From DAITQM01 sp039794245 (GTDB taxonomy: Bacteria; Pseudomonadota; Gammaproteobacteria; Xanthomonadales; Wenzhouxiangellaceae), in NCBI GenBank assembly GCA_039794245.1, contig JBDIVS010000021.1, forward strand, positions 1 to 50,858: a stretch of DNA of 50,858 nucleotides, written 5' to 3'. Shown here piece after piece: positions 26,793 through 34,563 of the stretch; position 1 is the stretch's first letter; each line of letters opens with the position of its first letter. Position numbers and translations under genes: made by a program. The notes under the pieces were generated by a model. The model had not been told where the DNA came from, made no database searches, and was given only the letters and a program-made list of their open reading frames with translations.

Positions 26793-28054
26793 CCGCTGCC
26801 GTTCCAGCTCCGGCCGGGCCGTGGCCGCTGTTCGCGGTCTACGGCGTCGAGATCGAATACATGATCGCCGACCGCCGGACGCTCGATATCCGGCCGTGGG
26901 CCGACCGCCTGCTCCGCGATGCATCCGGTATTGTCGATGAAGTGCCGCGCGGTGCGGTGACCTGGTGCAACGAACTGGCGGCGCACCTGATCGAGATCAA
27001 GTGCGAACCGCCGGTCGCCGATCTGGCAATGTTGCTGCCGAAGTTCGTCGCCGAGATCGGCGAGATCAACCGCCGCCTGGCGGCGGACGGCGCGCAGCTG
27101 ATACCCTCCTCGATGCACCCGTGGATGGACCCTAAGCGCGAGATCAAGCTCTGGCCGGGCGGCTTTGGCGAAGTCTATGCCGCCTACGACCGGATTTTTT
27201 CGTGCCGCGGCCACGGCTGGGTCAACCTGCAAAGCGTGCAGTTGAATCTGCCGTTCGACGGCGATCGGGAATTCGGCCGTCTGCACGCCGCGCTCCGCCT
27301 GATGCTGCCGCTGCTCAACGCGCTGGCGGCAAGCTCGCCGTATGCCGGCGGGCGGGCCACCGGTTATCGCAGTTACCGGATGGAGGTGTACCGCCACAAT
27401 GCCGACCGCGTACCGGAAGTTGCCGGCGACGTCGTGCCCGAACCGGTCTTTTCGATCGCCGCGTATCAGCGGCGCATCCTCGAGCCGATGTACCGGGCGA
27501 TCGCGCCGCTCGATCCGGCCGGGGTGCTGGCCGAGGAATGGCTGAACAGCCGCGGCGCGTTGCCGCGTTTTTCGCGGCAATCGATCGAAGTGCGGACGCT
27601 CGACAGCCAGGAGTGCGTGACCGCCGATTTCGCCGTTCTCGCCGCGGTGACAGCCCTGGCCCGGGCGCTGGTCGAGGAACGCTGGTGCGGCCTCGCGGCG
27701 CAGGAGGTGGTCGATCAGGCGCTGCTGGTCGAATTGTTCAAACGACTGCTGATCGGCGCCGAAACGACACCGCTCGCCGCCGAGCCGTGGCGGCGTCTTC
27801 TGGGCCTGCCGCAAGCCCCGGTGACCGCCGGTCACCTGTGGGCGATGGTGCTCGACCGCCTGGACGCCGAGGGCTTGCTGCCGACCTTCGCCCAAGCGCC
27901 GCTCGACCGCATCCTCAGTACCGGGACGCTGGCCACCCGCCTGCTCGCCGCGGCCGGCGACAACCCCGGCCGTGAAAAGCTGCGCCGGGTTTACGCCGCG
28001 CTGGCCGACTGCCTGGCCGCCGACCGGATGTTCGAGCCTTGCGCTGTATCGTGA
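26789..28054 (+). CDS. GCS2-like carboxylate-amine ligase
   Basis: A 421-residue protein of the glutamate-cysteine ligase 2 (GCS2) superfamily. The first strand has the family motif YGVEIEYMI, whose Glu residues bind metal-ATP. Further support comes from SSMHPWMDP, HGWVNLQSVQLNLPF and the SRQSIEVRTLDSQEC stretch. It is not GshA of the usual type, and an ordinary glutathione role is not implied even though gshB lies 10 kb away. The likely start is TTG at 26789, overlapping the stop of the ATP-grasp gene; the start is less certain than the frame. It overlaps the following hydrolase gene by 16 nt, showing translational coupling. Confidence 0.82.
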   Translation: MTAAVPAPAGPWPLFAVYGVEIEYMIADRRTLDIRPWADRLLRDASGIVDEVPRGAVTWCNELAAHLIEIKCEPPVADLAMLLPKFVAEIGEINRRLAADGAQLIPSSMHPWMDPKREIKLWPGGFGEVYAAYDRIFSCRGHGWVNLQSVQLNLPFDGDREFGRLHAALRLMLPLLNALAASSPYAGGRATGYRSYRMEVYRHNADRVPEVAGDVVPEPVFSIAAYQRRILEPMYRAIAPLDPAGVLAEEWLNSRGALPRFSRQSIEVRTLDSQECVTADFAVLAAVTALARALVEERWCGLAAQEVVDQALLVELFKRLLIGAETTPLAAEPWRRLLGLPQAPVTAGHLWAMVLDRLDAEGLLPTFAQAPLDRILSTGTLATRLLAAAGDNPGREKLRRVYAALADCLAADRMFEPCAVS

Positions 28055-28749
28055 TCAGTTGCGAGCACGCCAGCCCGGCGCTGCCCAAGCGCTGGGCGAG
28101 GCTGTTCGCCGGGGCCAAGGCTGATCTGGCTTCGCACCTGGGTTTCGATTCCGGGGCGCGGGCCGTGGCCCGGCGGCTGGCCGCGGCGTTGGAGGCGCCG
28201 TTGTTCGCCGGCCGGTACAGTCGCCTGTTGATCGACCTCAACCGCTCGCCGGCCAACCCGCGCCGCTTTTCGCGTTACACGCGGCACCTGCCCGCGGCGG
28301 CACGGGCGGCGATCGAGCGGGGTTATTACCGGCCCTACCGGCAGACCGTCGAGCAGGCGGTCGCCGCCGGCCTGGCACGCGGCGCCGGGGTATTGCATCT
28401 TTCGGTGCACAGCTTTACGCCGATCTTCGCCGGCCGGGTCCGGCGCGTCGATCTCGGCCTGCTCTACGATCCTGGGCGGCGGGGGGAAAAAGCGTTGTGC
28501 CGGCGCCTGCAACACGATCTTCAAGTGGCGATGCCCGGGCTGCGGGTGCGCTGCAACCAACCGTACCGCGGCACCGCCGACGGCATAACCCGTTACTTGC
28601 GGCGGCTTTATCCGGAAGGCGGCTATCTCGGTATCGAATTGGAATTCAATCAGGCGGTGCTCGCCGCACCGGGCGGCGCGGCGCGCCGCGTCAGTGACTG
28701 GTTGGGCGAGTGGCTGGGCAATTGGCTGGGTGAGCCGGCGGGGCGGTGA
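28039..28749 (+). CDS. N-formylglutamate amidohydrolase-like hydrolase
   Basis: A 236-residue protein of the N-formylglutamate amidohydrolase family (zinc hydrolases that cleave an amide off glutamate). Visible are the ISCEHAS start, the LIDLNRSP strand, LHLSVHSFTP with the family histidine, and the C-terminal GIELEFNQ. The likely start is TTG at 28039, overlapping the GCS2-like gene. Because its neighbours are two amide-forming ligases, it probably edits or trims the same product and need not act on formylglutamate. No histidine-degradation genes are nearby, which argues against an hut role. Confidence 0.82.
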   Translation: MRCIVISCEHASPALPKRWARLFAGAKADLASHLGFDSGARAVARRLAAALEAPLFAGRYSRLLIDLNRSPANPRRFSRYTRHLPAAARAAIERGYYRPYRQTVEQAVAAGLARGAGVLHLSVHSFTPIFAGRVRRVDLGLLYDPGRRGEKALCRRLQHDLQVAMPGLRVRCNQPYRGTADGITRYLRRLYPEGGYLGIELEFNQAVLAAPGGAARRVSDWLGEWLGNWLGEPAGR

Positions 28750-28760
28750 CGTCCGGCCGT

Positions 28761-29162
28761 TCAATCGCCATCTGCACCGCTGCCTTGATAACCGAGCTGC
28801 CGCGGCGTCTGGTTCTTGATCCGGCTGGCGCCGCTGAACTGGCCGCCGGCTTCGATCACCAGCTCGCTGATCTCGATCTCGCCCTCGACGTGGCCGCTGG
28901 CGACGATCTCCAGACGCTCGCAATCGATATTGCCTTTGAAGCGGCCGCAGACCACGACCCGGCGGGCGCGGATATCGCCGTCGAAGGCGCCGTTCTTGCC
29001 GATCGACACATCACCTTCGGAGTTGACCTGTCCTTCCATCTGGCCGTCGAGATGGAAACCATCGTTCAGGGTGAGGCTGCCGACCAGCTTGGTCCCTGCT
29101 GCGATAACAGTCGTTCCTGGACGGTCGTCGTCCGTCTTAAGGCCTCTGCCAATGATTCCCAT
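28761..29162 (-). CDS. Bactofilin
   Basis: A 133-residue bactofilin (DUF583), a self-polymerising beta-helix cytoskeletal protein. The middle two-thirds is a regular run of short strands with Gly turns (GSLTLNDGFHLDGQMEGQV, GDIRARRVVVCGRFKGNI, SGHVEGEIEISELVIEAGGQF). N- and C-termini are short and disordered, as usual. It starts inside the 3' end of the M23 peptidase gene, overlapping by 97 nt in another frame. The pair M23 peptidase plus bactofilin is common and suggests local control of cell-wall cutting. Confidence 0.93.
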   Translation of the reverse strand: MGIIGRGLKTDDDRPGTTVIAAGTKLVGSLTLNDGFHLDGQMEGQVNSEGDVSIGKNGAFDGDIRARRVVVCGRFKGNIDCERLEIVASGHVEGEIEISELVIEAGGQFSGASRIKNQTPRQLGYQGSGADGD

Positions 29163-30019
29163 TGAACCCGTTCCTCCTTAGCAAATAAAGTGTCGTAGCG
29201 ATCCAGCGACCAGCCCAGAAACGGCGCCGGGTCGAGACGGCGCTGCAAGTAGCGGACTTCGTAGTGCAGGTGCGGCCCGCTGGTCACCCCGGTGCTGCCG
29301 CTCAAGCCCAGAAGATCGCCCTTGCGGACGTATTGTCCGGTTTTGACGTCGATCCGGTCGAGGTGGCCGTAAATCGAACTGAAGCCGTAATTATGCGCCA
29401 GCTTGACCATTTTGCCGAGGCCGCTGCTTTGCTGCACGCCGGCCCATTCGACGACGCCGTCGGCGGTGGCGTACACCGGCGTGCCGCGCTGGGCCTTGAG
29501 ATCGACGCCGCCGTGGAAGGCTTCCTCGTCGCGGACCGGGTGTAGGCGCATGCCGTAGCGGCTGGTGATCCTCGAATCGCGCAAAGGAAAACCACTGGGG
29601 ATCGATTCCAGCATCATTCTTTTTTCCAGCGCCGTCTGGCTCGCCGTATCGATGCGTTGCGCCAGGCCGAGCGCCGGTTCGGGTTTGAGGCCGATCAGCA
29701 CCTCGACCTGGTCGAGTTCGTCGCTGAGCCGGACCAGTTCCTCGGTTTTCACCTGCACCGCGGATTTGAGCCGCTGCTGTTCGGCCAGCAACTGGCGGTT
29801 GGCGGCGGTGATCTGTTGCTGGTCGGTCTGCAGGCCGGCGACACGGGCGCGCAGATGGCCGACCTTGCCGTTCAGCAGGTAGATCACGCTGAAACTACTG
29901 AGCAGGCTGAGCGCCAGGATGGCGCCGAGGCCGAGCAGGATGCGGCGCATCAGTTGGCTCAGCGGGAAATGGCGCGCACCTTTGCAACTGGTAATCGTGA
30001 GGATGTAACGATCCCGCAT
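29066..30019 (-). CDS. M23-family membrane-anchored peptidase
   Basis: A 317-residue protein with a cytoplasmic N-terminus, one membrane helix at about 25-50 and a coiled coil at about 55-105 (ARVAGLQTDQQQITAANRQL). The C-terminal LytM/M23 domain (about 150-270) has the zinc motifs FHGGVDL and HLHYEV, and the GHLDRID turn. All zinc ligands of an active endopeptidase seem present, so it should cut peptidoglycan cross-bridges. The last about 45 residues extend beyond the domain and overlap the start of bactofilin. The gene is divergent from the HiPIP gene. Confidence 0.92.
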   Translation of the reverse strand: MRDRYILTITSCKGARHFPLSQLMRRILLGLGAILALSLLSSFSVIYLLNGKVGHLRARVAGLQTDQQQITAANRQLLAEQQRLKSAVQVKTEELVRLSDELDQVEVLIGLKPEPALGLAQRIDTASQTALEKRMMLESIPSGFPLRDSRITSRYGMRLHPVRDEEAFHGGVDLKAQRGTPVYATADGVVEWAGVQQSSGLGKMVKLAHNYGFSSIYGHLDRIDVKTGQYVRKGDLLGLSGSTGVTSGPHLHYEVRYLQRRLDPAPFLGWSLDRYDTLFAKEERVQWESLAEALRRTTTVQERLLSQQGPSWSAASP

Positions 30020-30261
30020 GAGCGGACCTCCCTTATGGCGAATCGGTCACCGGCGTCCCGCCGCCGTCACAGCGGCACATATTGCTTGGCGCGGGCGGCT
30101 GGCGGGCCGGCACCCGGAACGATCGGATGAGATTCGGCGTTGTTAGTAAAACCCGCCCGCCCGGCAAGGCCGGGAAGGAACGGCGATTATGCGATGGATC
30201 GGCCGCGCTTGCAATGCCGGCCGGAAATGCGGTGTTGCCGTTCCGGCGGGTCGGCGAGGCG

Positions 30262-30275
30262 TTGACCTGGATCAA
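30262..30275 (+). promoter_or_regulatory. FNR-type binding site upstream of the HiPIP gene
   Basis: TTGAC-CTGG-ATCAA matches the FNR consensus TTGAT-N4-ATCAA at nine of ten positions. The centre is 30268.5. A GACAAT/CAATAT -10-like element at about 30297-30304 would give a start near 30310, placing the site at about -41.5, the usual position for class II activation. The rest of the 317-nt gap 30020-30336 holds no other clear signal; it should also carry the promoter of the divergent M23 gene. Confidence 0.6.
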
Positions 30276-30336
30276 GACCCGTTGATCGTTTATCTGGACA
30301 ATATGCCGCTGGCAAACCGACCCGAAGGTGATTTCG

Positions 30337-30708
30337 ATGTCCCACACACCAAGCAACCCTGAAGGCCGCCTGCCGGCCGCCGGAATCAGCCGCCGCCAAT
30401 GGCTACGCACCGCCTGCCTGGGGCTGGGCGCCGCCCTGGTGTTCAAGCCGTTCAGAACAGTGGCGCAGGCCGATCTGCCACCACTGGCGGTGGATGACCC
30501 GGCCGCCGTGGCGCTCGGCTATCACGAAGACACCGGCACAGTCGATGCCGCGGCCTTTCCGCGCCATGCCGCCGACCAGTTCTGCCACAACTGCGCCTTA
30601 TACCAGGGCACCGGCGAGAGCGTCCGTGGGCCGTGCGCGATTTTCCCCGGCAAGACCGTCGCCGCCGGCGGCTGGTGCAATGCCTGGGCGCCGAAACCAG
30701 CGCAGTGA
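30337..30708 (+). CDS. High-potential iron-sulfur protein (HiPIP), Tat-exported
   Basis: A 123-residue periplasmic electron carrier with one [4Fe-4S] cluster. The twin-arginine signal is SRRQWL (Arg19-Arg20), followed by a hydrophobic stretch and cleavage near 44 (TVAQA). The four ligands are Cys83, Cys86, Cys100 and Cys114 (CxxC-x13-C-x13-C), the HiPIP spacing. HiPIPs carry electrons from the bc1 complex to photosynthetic reaction centres or oxidases, mostly in purple and other gammaproteobacteria. The ATG at 30337 is preferred over a GTG 9 nt upstream because GAAGGTG lies at a good distance. It has a candidate FNR site in front and converges on prmA. Confidence 0.93.
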   Translation: MSHTPSNPEGRLPAAGISRRQWLRTACLGLGAALVFKPFRTVAQADLPPLAVDDPAAVALGYHEDTGTVDAAAFPRHAADQFCHNCALYQGTGESVRGPCAIFPGKTVAAGGWCNAWAPKPAQ

Positions 30709-30714
30709 ACCCAA

Positions 30715-31608
30715 CTATGCTCGGCGGCCCAACAGGGCACACCAGCCCGCCTCGCTCGTCTCTTGCCAGGCCGTGACAGCCGGTTCGTAAGCGGCTTTGA
30801 CCGCGGCGGCTTGTTCCGGTAAAAGACCGCTGAGCAGCAAGGTGCCGCCCGGTTTCAACCGGGCGATGAGTTCCGGCGCCAGAGCGATCAGCGTGCCGGC
30901 CAGGATATTGGCAATGACCCAGTCGGCGGTCATTTCCGGCAGCGCCTCCGGGCCAGTCGCCTGCAGGCGGCCGGCGACGGCATTGGCCTTGGCGTTGGCC
31001 GCCGTCGCAGCCAGCGCCTGCGGGTCGTGATCGACGCCGAAGACATATGCCGCGCCGAGCAGGGCGGCGGCGATACCGAGGATGCCCGACCCGCAGCCGT
31101 AGTCGATCACGGTCCGGCCGGGCCACTCGGCCGCGGCGATGGCTTGCAGGCAAAGCGCGGTCGTCGGATGCCCGCCGGTGCCGAAGGCGAGACCGGGGTC
31201 GAGCCTGAGCACGACCTGCCCCGCCGTCGCCGGCGGTGTGGTGTGATGCGGCGCGACCCACAGGCGGCCGGCAAAGCACAGCGGCACGAAGCGCTCCAAC
31301 CAGGCCCGCTCCCAGAGACGATCGGGGACCACCGTCCATTCGAGTTGGCCGGCTGCCACACCCGCCGCGGCAAGGCGGGCTGTGATCAGGGCGGGGGCGA
31401 GTTCCGCCGGCAGCAGCGCATGCAGTCTGAGCCGGTCCCACAGCGGCACTTCGCCGGGCGCCGGTTCAAGCAGTGGCTGGTCGGCGGCGTCCTCGAGGGT
31501 CAGCGCCGCGGCGCCCAGTTCGCTGAGCAGAGTTTCGATCCGTTCGAGTTCGCCGGCGGCGAGGTCGAGCGCAAGTTGCCGGTATTTTGGGTCAGCGGGC
31601 GCGGGCAA
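30715..31608 (-). CDS. prmA: Ribosomal protein L11 methyltransferase
   Basis: SAM-dependent enzyme that trimethylates ribosomal protein L11. The 297-residue protein has the N-terminal L11-docking domain (first about 90 residues, starting with YRQLALDLAAGELERIE), then the class I methyltransferase fold with LAFGTGGHPTTALCL, DYGCGSGILGIAAALLGA and the NILAGTLI motif that is typical of PrmA. The start overlaps the accC stop by 17 nt, so it is the last gene of the aroQ-accB-accC-prmA run. Confidence 0.96.
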   Translation of the reverse strand: MPAPADPKYRQLALDLAAGELERIETLLSELGAAALTLEDAADQPLLEPAPGEVPLWDRLRLHALLPAELAPALITARLAAAGVAAGQLEWTVVPDRLWERAWLERFVPLCFAGRLWVAPHHTTPPATAGQVVLRLDPGLAFGTGGHPTTALCLQAIAAAEWPGRTVIDYGCGSGILGIAAALLGAAYVFGVDHDPQALAATAANAKANAVAGRLQATGPEALPEMTADWVIANILAGTLIALAPELIARLKPGGTLLLSGLLPEQAAAVKAAYEPAVTAWQETSEAGWCALLGRRA

Positions 31609-32944
31609 GCCATTTTTCCAGGTAATGGATGTTCTGGCCGCCGGCGAGAAAGCCGGGCTCGGCGAGCAGCCGGCGGTGCAGCGAGATGTTGGTCTTGATG
31701 CCCTTGATGACGACCTCGTCGAGCGCGACGCGCATGCGGGCCAGCGCCGTGTCGCGGTCCTCGCCGTAAGCGATGATCTTGGCGATCAGCGAGTCGTAGT
31801 TCGGCGGTACCCGGTAGCCGCTGTACAGGTGCGATTCGACCCGGATGCCTGGCCCGCCGGGCGGGTGAAACTCCTCCACCAGACCCGGCGACGGCAGGAA
31901 GGTCTCCGGATCCTCGGCATTGATCCGGCACTCGACCGCATGGCCGCGCAGCACGATATCCGTCTGTTCGTAGCGCAGCGGCTCGCCGCCGGCGAGGCGC
32001 AACTGTTCGCGGACCAGATCGACCAGCGTGATGCGTTCGGTGACCGGGTGCTCGACCTGGATACGGGTGTTCATCTCGATGAAATAAAACGCGCCGTTCT
32101 CGTACAGGAACTCGAACGTTCCGGCGCCGCGGTAACCGATCCGCTTGCAGGCCTCGACGCAGACCGCGCCGATCGCCGCGCGCTCGGCGGGGGTGATCCC
32201 CGGGGCCGGCGCCTCCTCGATGATTTTCTGGTGCCGGCGCTGCATGGAGCAGTCACGCTCGCCCAGGTGGATGGCATTGCCCCGGCCGTCGGCCAGCACC
32301 TGGATCTCGATGTGCCTGGGGTTTTCGAGAAATTTTTCCATGTACACCGTCGGATCGCCGAACGCGGCGCGGGCTTCCTCGCGCGTCAGGGCGGCGGCGC
32401 GCTCGATATCGGCTTCGGCGTGCACGACGCGCATGCCGCGGCCACCGCCGCCCGCTGCCGCCTTGATCAGCACCGGGTAGCCGATGTCGCGGGCGATCGC
32501 CCGGATTTTCGTGGCGTCGGCCGGCAAAGGTCCGCCGGAGCCGGGCACGCACGGCACCCCGGCCTGGCTCATGGCCCGGATCGCCGAGACCTTGTCGCCC
32601 ATCAGGCGGATCGTCTCGGGGCGCGGGCCGATGAACACAAAGCCGCTTTCTTCCACCCGTTCGGCAAAATCGGGGTTTTCGGCCAGAAAACCGTACCCGG
32701 GGTGCACCGCGGTGGCGCAGGTCACTTCCATCGCGGCGATGATCGCCGGGATGTTGAGGTAGCTCTCGGCCGACGTTGCCGGTCCGATGCACACTGCTTC
32801 CTCGGCCATCCCCACGTGCTTCAGGTTGCGGTCCACCGTCGAATGGGCCGCGACGACCGGGATGTTCAGGGAATGGCAGGCGCGCAGGATGCGTAGCGCG
32901 ATTTCGCCGCGGTTGGCGATCAATACCTTGTCGAGCACGGGCAT
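31592..32944 (-). CDS. accC: Biotin carboxylase subunit of acetyl-CoA carboxylase
   Basis: Carboxylates the biotin carried by AccB, the first half of malonyl-CoA synthesis. The 450-residue protein begins with VLIANRGEIALRILRAC, has the glycine-rich ATP loop KAAAGGGGRGMR near 165, the catalytic FIEMNTRIQVEHPVTE near 290 and the RINAED end of the carboxylase core. The gene lies 2 nt downstream of accB. All features of a housekeeping enzyme are present. Confidence 0.98.
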   Translation of the reverse strand: MPVLDKVLIANRGEIALRILRACHSLNIPVVAAHSTVDRNLKHVGMAEEAVCIGPATSAESYLNIPAIIAAMEVTCATAVHPGYGFLAENPDFAERVEESGFVFIGPRPETIRLMGDKVSAIRAMSQAGVPCVPGSGGPLPADATKIRAIARDIGYPVLIKAAAGGGGRGMRVVHAEADIERAAALTREEARAAFGDPTVYMEKFLENPRHIEIQVLADGRGNAIHLGERDCSMQRRHQKIIEEAPAPGITPAERAAIGAVCVEACKRIGYRGAGTFEFLYENGAFYFIEMNTRIQVEHPVTERITLVDLVREQLRLAGGEPLRYEQTDIVLRGHAVECRINAEDPETFLPSPGLVEEFHPPGGPGIRVESHLYSGYRVPPNYDSLIAKIIAYGEDRDTALARMRVALDEVVIKGIKTNISLHRRLLAEPGFLAGGQNIHYLEKWLARAR

Positions 32945-32946
32945 GG

Positions 32947-33393
32947 TCAGCGGATCACGAACAAAGGCTGGTCGTATTCGACCGGCTGGCCGTTATCGAC
33001 CAGGATCTCGGCGACGATCCCGGCCTGGTCGGCCTCGATCTGGTTGAACATCTTCATCGCCTCGATGATGCACAACACATCGCCCGGCTGGACGCGCTGG
33101 CCGACGCTGACAAACGGCTCGGCATTGGGGCTCGGGGCGTTGTAGAACGTACCGACCATCGGCGAGCGGATCGCATGCCCCTCCGGGACCGCCGGTTTGG
33201 CCGCCGCCGCGGGCCCGGGCGATGCTGGCGGGACGGCTGCCGGGGCGGCAACCGGCGGCGGTGGGAAGTGGGCGGCAACCGGCGGCGCGGCGCGCGACAG
33301 GCGGACCGCTTCTTCCCCTTCACGGATTTCGAGTTCGGTGAGTTGGGATTCTTCCAGAAGCTCGATCAGTTTTTTGATTTTACGCAGATCCAT
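32947..33393 (-). CDS. accB: Biotin carboxyl carrier protein
   Basis: A 148-residue carrier whose Lys114, in EAMKM, is biotinylated. The N-terminal DLRKIKKLIELLEESQLTEL helix and a Pro/Ala-rich linker (about 45-75) precede the biotinyl domain, the usual AccB order. The ATG at 33393 is chosen because this helix is the family's start; it overlaps the aroQ stop by 14 nt. It works with AccC encoded next to it. Confidence 0.97.
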   Translation of the reverse strand: MDLRKIKKLIELLEESQLTELEIREGEEAVRLSRAAPPVAAHFPPPPVAAPAAVPPASPGPAAAAKPAVPEGHAIRSPMVGTFYNAPSPNAEPFVSVGQRVQPGDVLCIIEAMKMFNQIEADQAGIVAEILVDNGQPVEYDQPLFVIR

Positions 33394-33850
33394 GACGTTG
33401 CTGCTCCGCATGGTAAAAGAGGGCGTCGAGGGCCAAAAGGTAGCCGTGGGCGCCGAAACCGCTGATGACGCCGAGCGCGATATCGGAAAAATATGAAACC
33501 CGCCGGTATGCCTCGCGCCCGGCGATATTCGACAGGTGCACCTCGACGAACGGCGGCGCGCCGGCCAACAGCGCATCGCGCAGTGCGATGCTGGTGTGGG
33601 TGAACGCCGCCGGGTTGAAAATGAGATAGTCGAGCCCATCGTCGGCGGCGCGGTGGATCGCGGCGATCAGTTCGTGTTCGGCGTCGCTTTGCAGCGCCGT
33701 CAGCTCGGCGCCGTGCTGCGCCGCCCGTGCTTGCAGCGCCGCATCGATCTTGGCCAATGCCATCGTGCCGTACAGTTCGGGCTGCCGCCGGCCGAGCCGG
33801 TTCAGGTTCGGGCCGTGCAGCACCAGGATTCGAAGAGGGCCGGACGCCAT
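33380..33850 (-). CDS. aroQ: Type II 3-dehydroquinate dehydratase
   Basis: Third step of the shikimate pathway. The 156-residue protein has the type II motifs GPNLNRLGRRQPELYGT (catalytic Tyr), FNPAAFTHTSIALRDAL (the NPxAxTH substrate loop) and EVHLSNIAGRE. The ATG at 33850 is chosen since the family begins just before the GPNLN motif; an in-frame ATG lies further upstream without similarity. It is the first gene of the aroQ-accB-accC-prmA order common in gammaproteobacteria. Upstream, 33851-34119 holds its promoter region; an inverted CCGCCC/GGGCGG repeat near 33986-34012 is the only structure noticed. Confidence 0.95.
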   Translation of the reverse strand: MASGPLRILVLHGPNLNRLGRRQPELYGTMALAKIDAALQARAAQHGAELTALQSDAEHELIAAIHRAADDGLDYLIFNPAAFTHTSIALRDALLAGAPPFVEVHLSNIAGREAYRRVSYFSDIALGVISGFGAHGYLLALDALFYHAEQQRHGSA

Positions 33851-34119
33851 GTTTTTCCGCCGCTTGCCGCTGGATGTTCGAGGGAGCCTCAGTTTGCCCG
33901 AAATGAGGTGAATTGTCCATAAAGGCACCGCGATTTGCCGCGATCATGCGAATTACGCACCACTCGCAACTGAGCCGCTTCCGCCCTTTTCCGTTCGGGC
34001 GGTGGACATCGTAATGGCAAGTGTTATATGCTTGATCGTGCGGCCGAGATTCGGCCTCAAAGTCAAACTGCCAGAGAGAGACAGGATTGATGGACGTTTT
34101 GTCCTGAAATCTGGGGGTA

Positions 34120-34148
34120 TTGACAAGCCCGCCTGGGCGGGGTAGATT
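34120..34148 (+). promoter_or_regulatory. Consensus sigma70 promoter of the multicopper oxidase operon, with a dyad in the spacer
   Basis: TTGACA (34120-34125) and TAGATT (34143-34148) are separated by exactly 17 nt; -35 is perfect and -10 matches four of six. The spacer contains the inverted repeat CCCGCC-TG-GGCGGG (34128-34141), a possible operator. Transcription should begin near 34155, about 409 nt before the first start codon. Confidence 0.7.
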
Positions 34149-34154
34149 GGCGGC

Positions 34155-34521
34155 CGTGGTTCAGGGGTACGAACCATTTTACGATCAGATAGCCGTATTG
34201 GAGCTGCGGCTGTTACAAGGGGCTGATTGTGATTCCGACGAATACGCCACAGGTTACTGGAACTCCCGTCGCCGGCCGCCGACCGAGGCCGCCGGCCCGG
34301 GAGTTCCGTACCTGTCGGCGTCGATGGGCTGATATCACCCACCTCTTTCGACGTTCGTAAAAAGGTTGCCCGCTCCAGCGGGACCGTGGATTTAGGACTC
34401 ACCGCCGCGCCGCCGCGGCATCTTTCCAGGCGGCCAGGCGGTGATTCCCGGTTCTCCCGTACTTCCGGCCGTCCTTCAGGCATGCCGCAGGCATTGGCCG
34501 CCATGTGGCATGCGGTTTTTT
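34155..34521 (+). ncRNA. Structured 5' leader RNA (candidate attenuator or riboswitch)
   Basis: Between the promoter and the oxidase gene lie about 365 nt without a credible gene but with regular structure. H1 is TGGTTC/GAACCA (34157-34176, followed by TTTT). H2 is an 18-bp stem with two single-base bulges, ACAGGT-AC-GGAACTCCCG against its mate (34249-34315). H3 is CCCGC/GCGGG (34369-34382). H4 is TCACCGCC/GGCGGTGA closing an inner CCGCC/GGCGG (34399-34444). H5 is an intrinsic terminator (34480-34521). The H4 loop carries GCGGCAT (34415-34421), perfectly complementary to ATGCCGC (34482-34488) in the left arm of the terminator. No known riboswitch class was recognised. It could instead be a free small RNA ending at the terminator. 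Confidence 0.5.
34480..34521 (+). terminator. Intrinsic terminator inside the oxidase leader
   Basis: Ten-pair stem GCATGCCGCA (34480-34489) with TGTGGCATGC (34504-34513), one G-U pair, 14-nt loop, then GG and six T (34516-34521). It ends 42 nt before the oxidase start codon, so read-through must be regulated or a second start must exist. A further hairpin GGCAGA-TCGC-TCTGCC follows at 34522-34537. Confidence 0.65.
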
Positions 34522-34563
34522 GGCAGATCGCTCTGCCGATCCATTGACAGGGGAGATTAAACC

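Noticed and set aside
34215..34245. Resemblance of GGGGCTGATT and the following bases to the 5' end of tmRNA
   Set aside because: No tRNA-like 3' end with CCA, no tag-coding frame ending in ALAA, and the match stops after a few bases.
34120..34332. 70-codon frame inside the oxidase leader
   Set aside because: Its start would be the -35 element itself, no ribosome binding site fits, and it crosses the H2 stem; better explained as non-coding leader.
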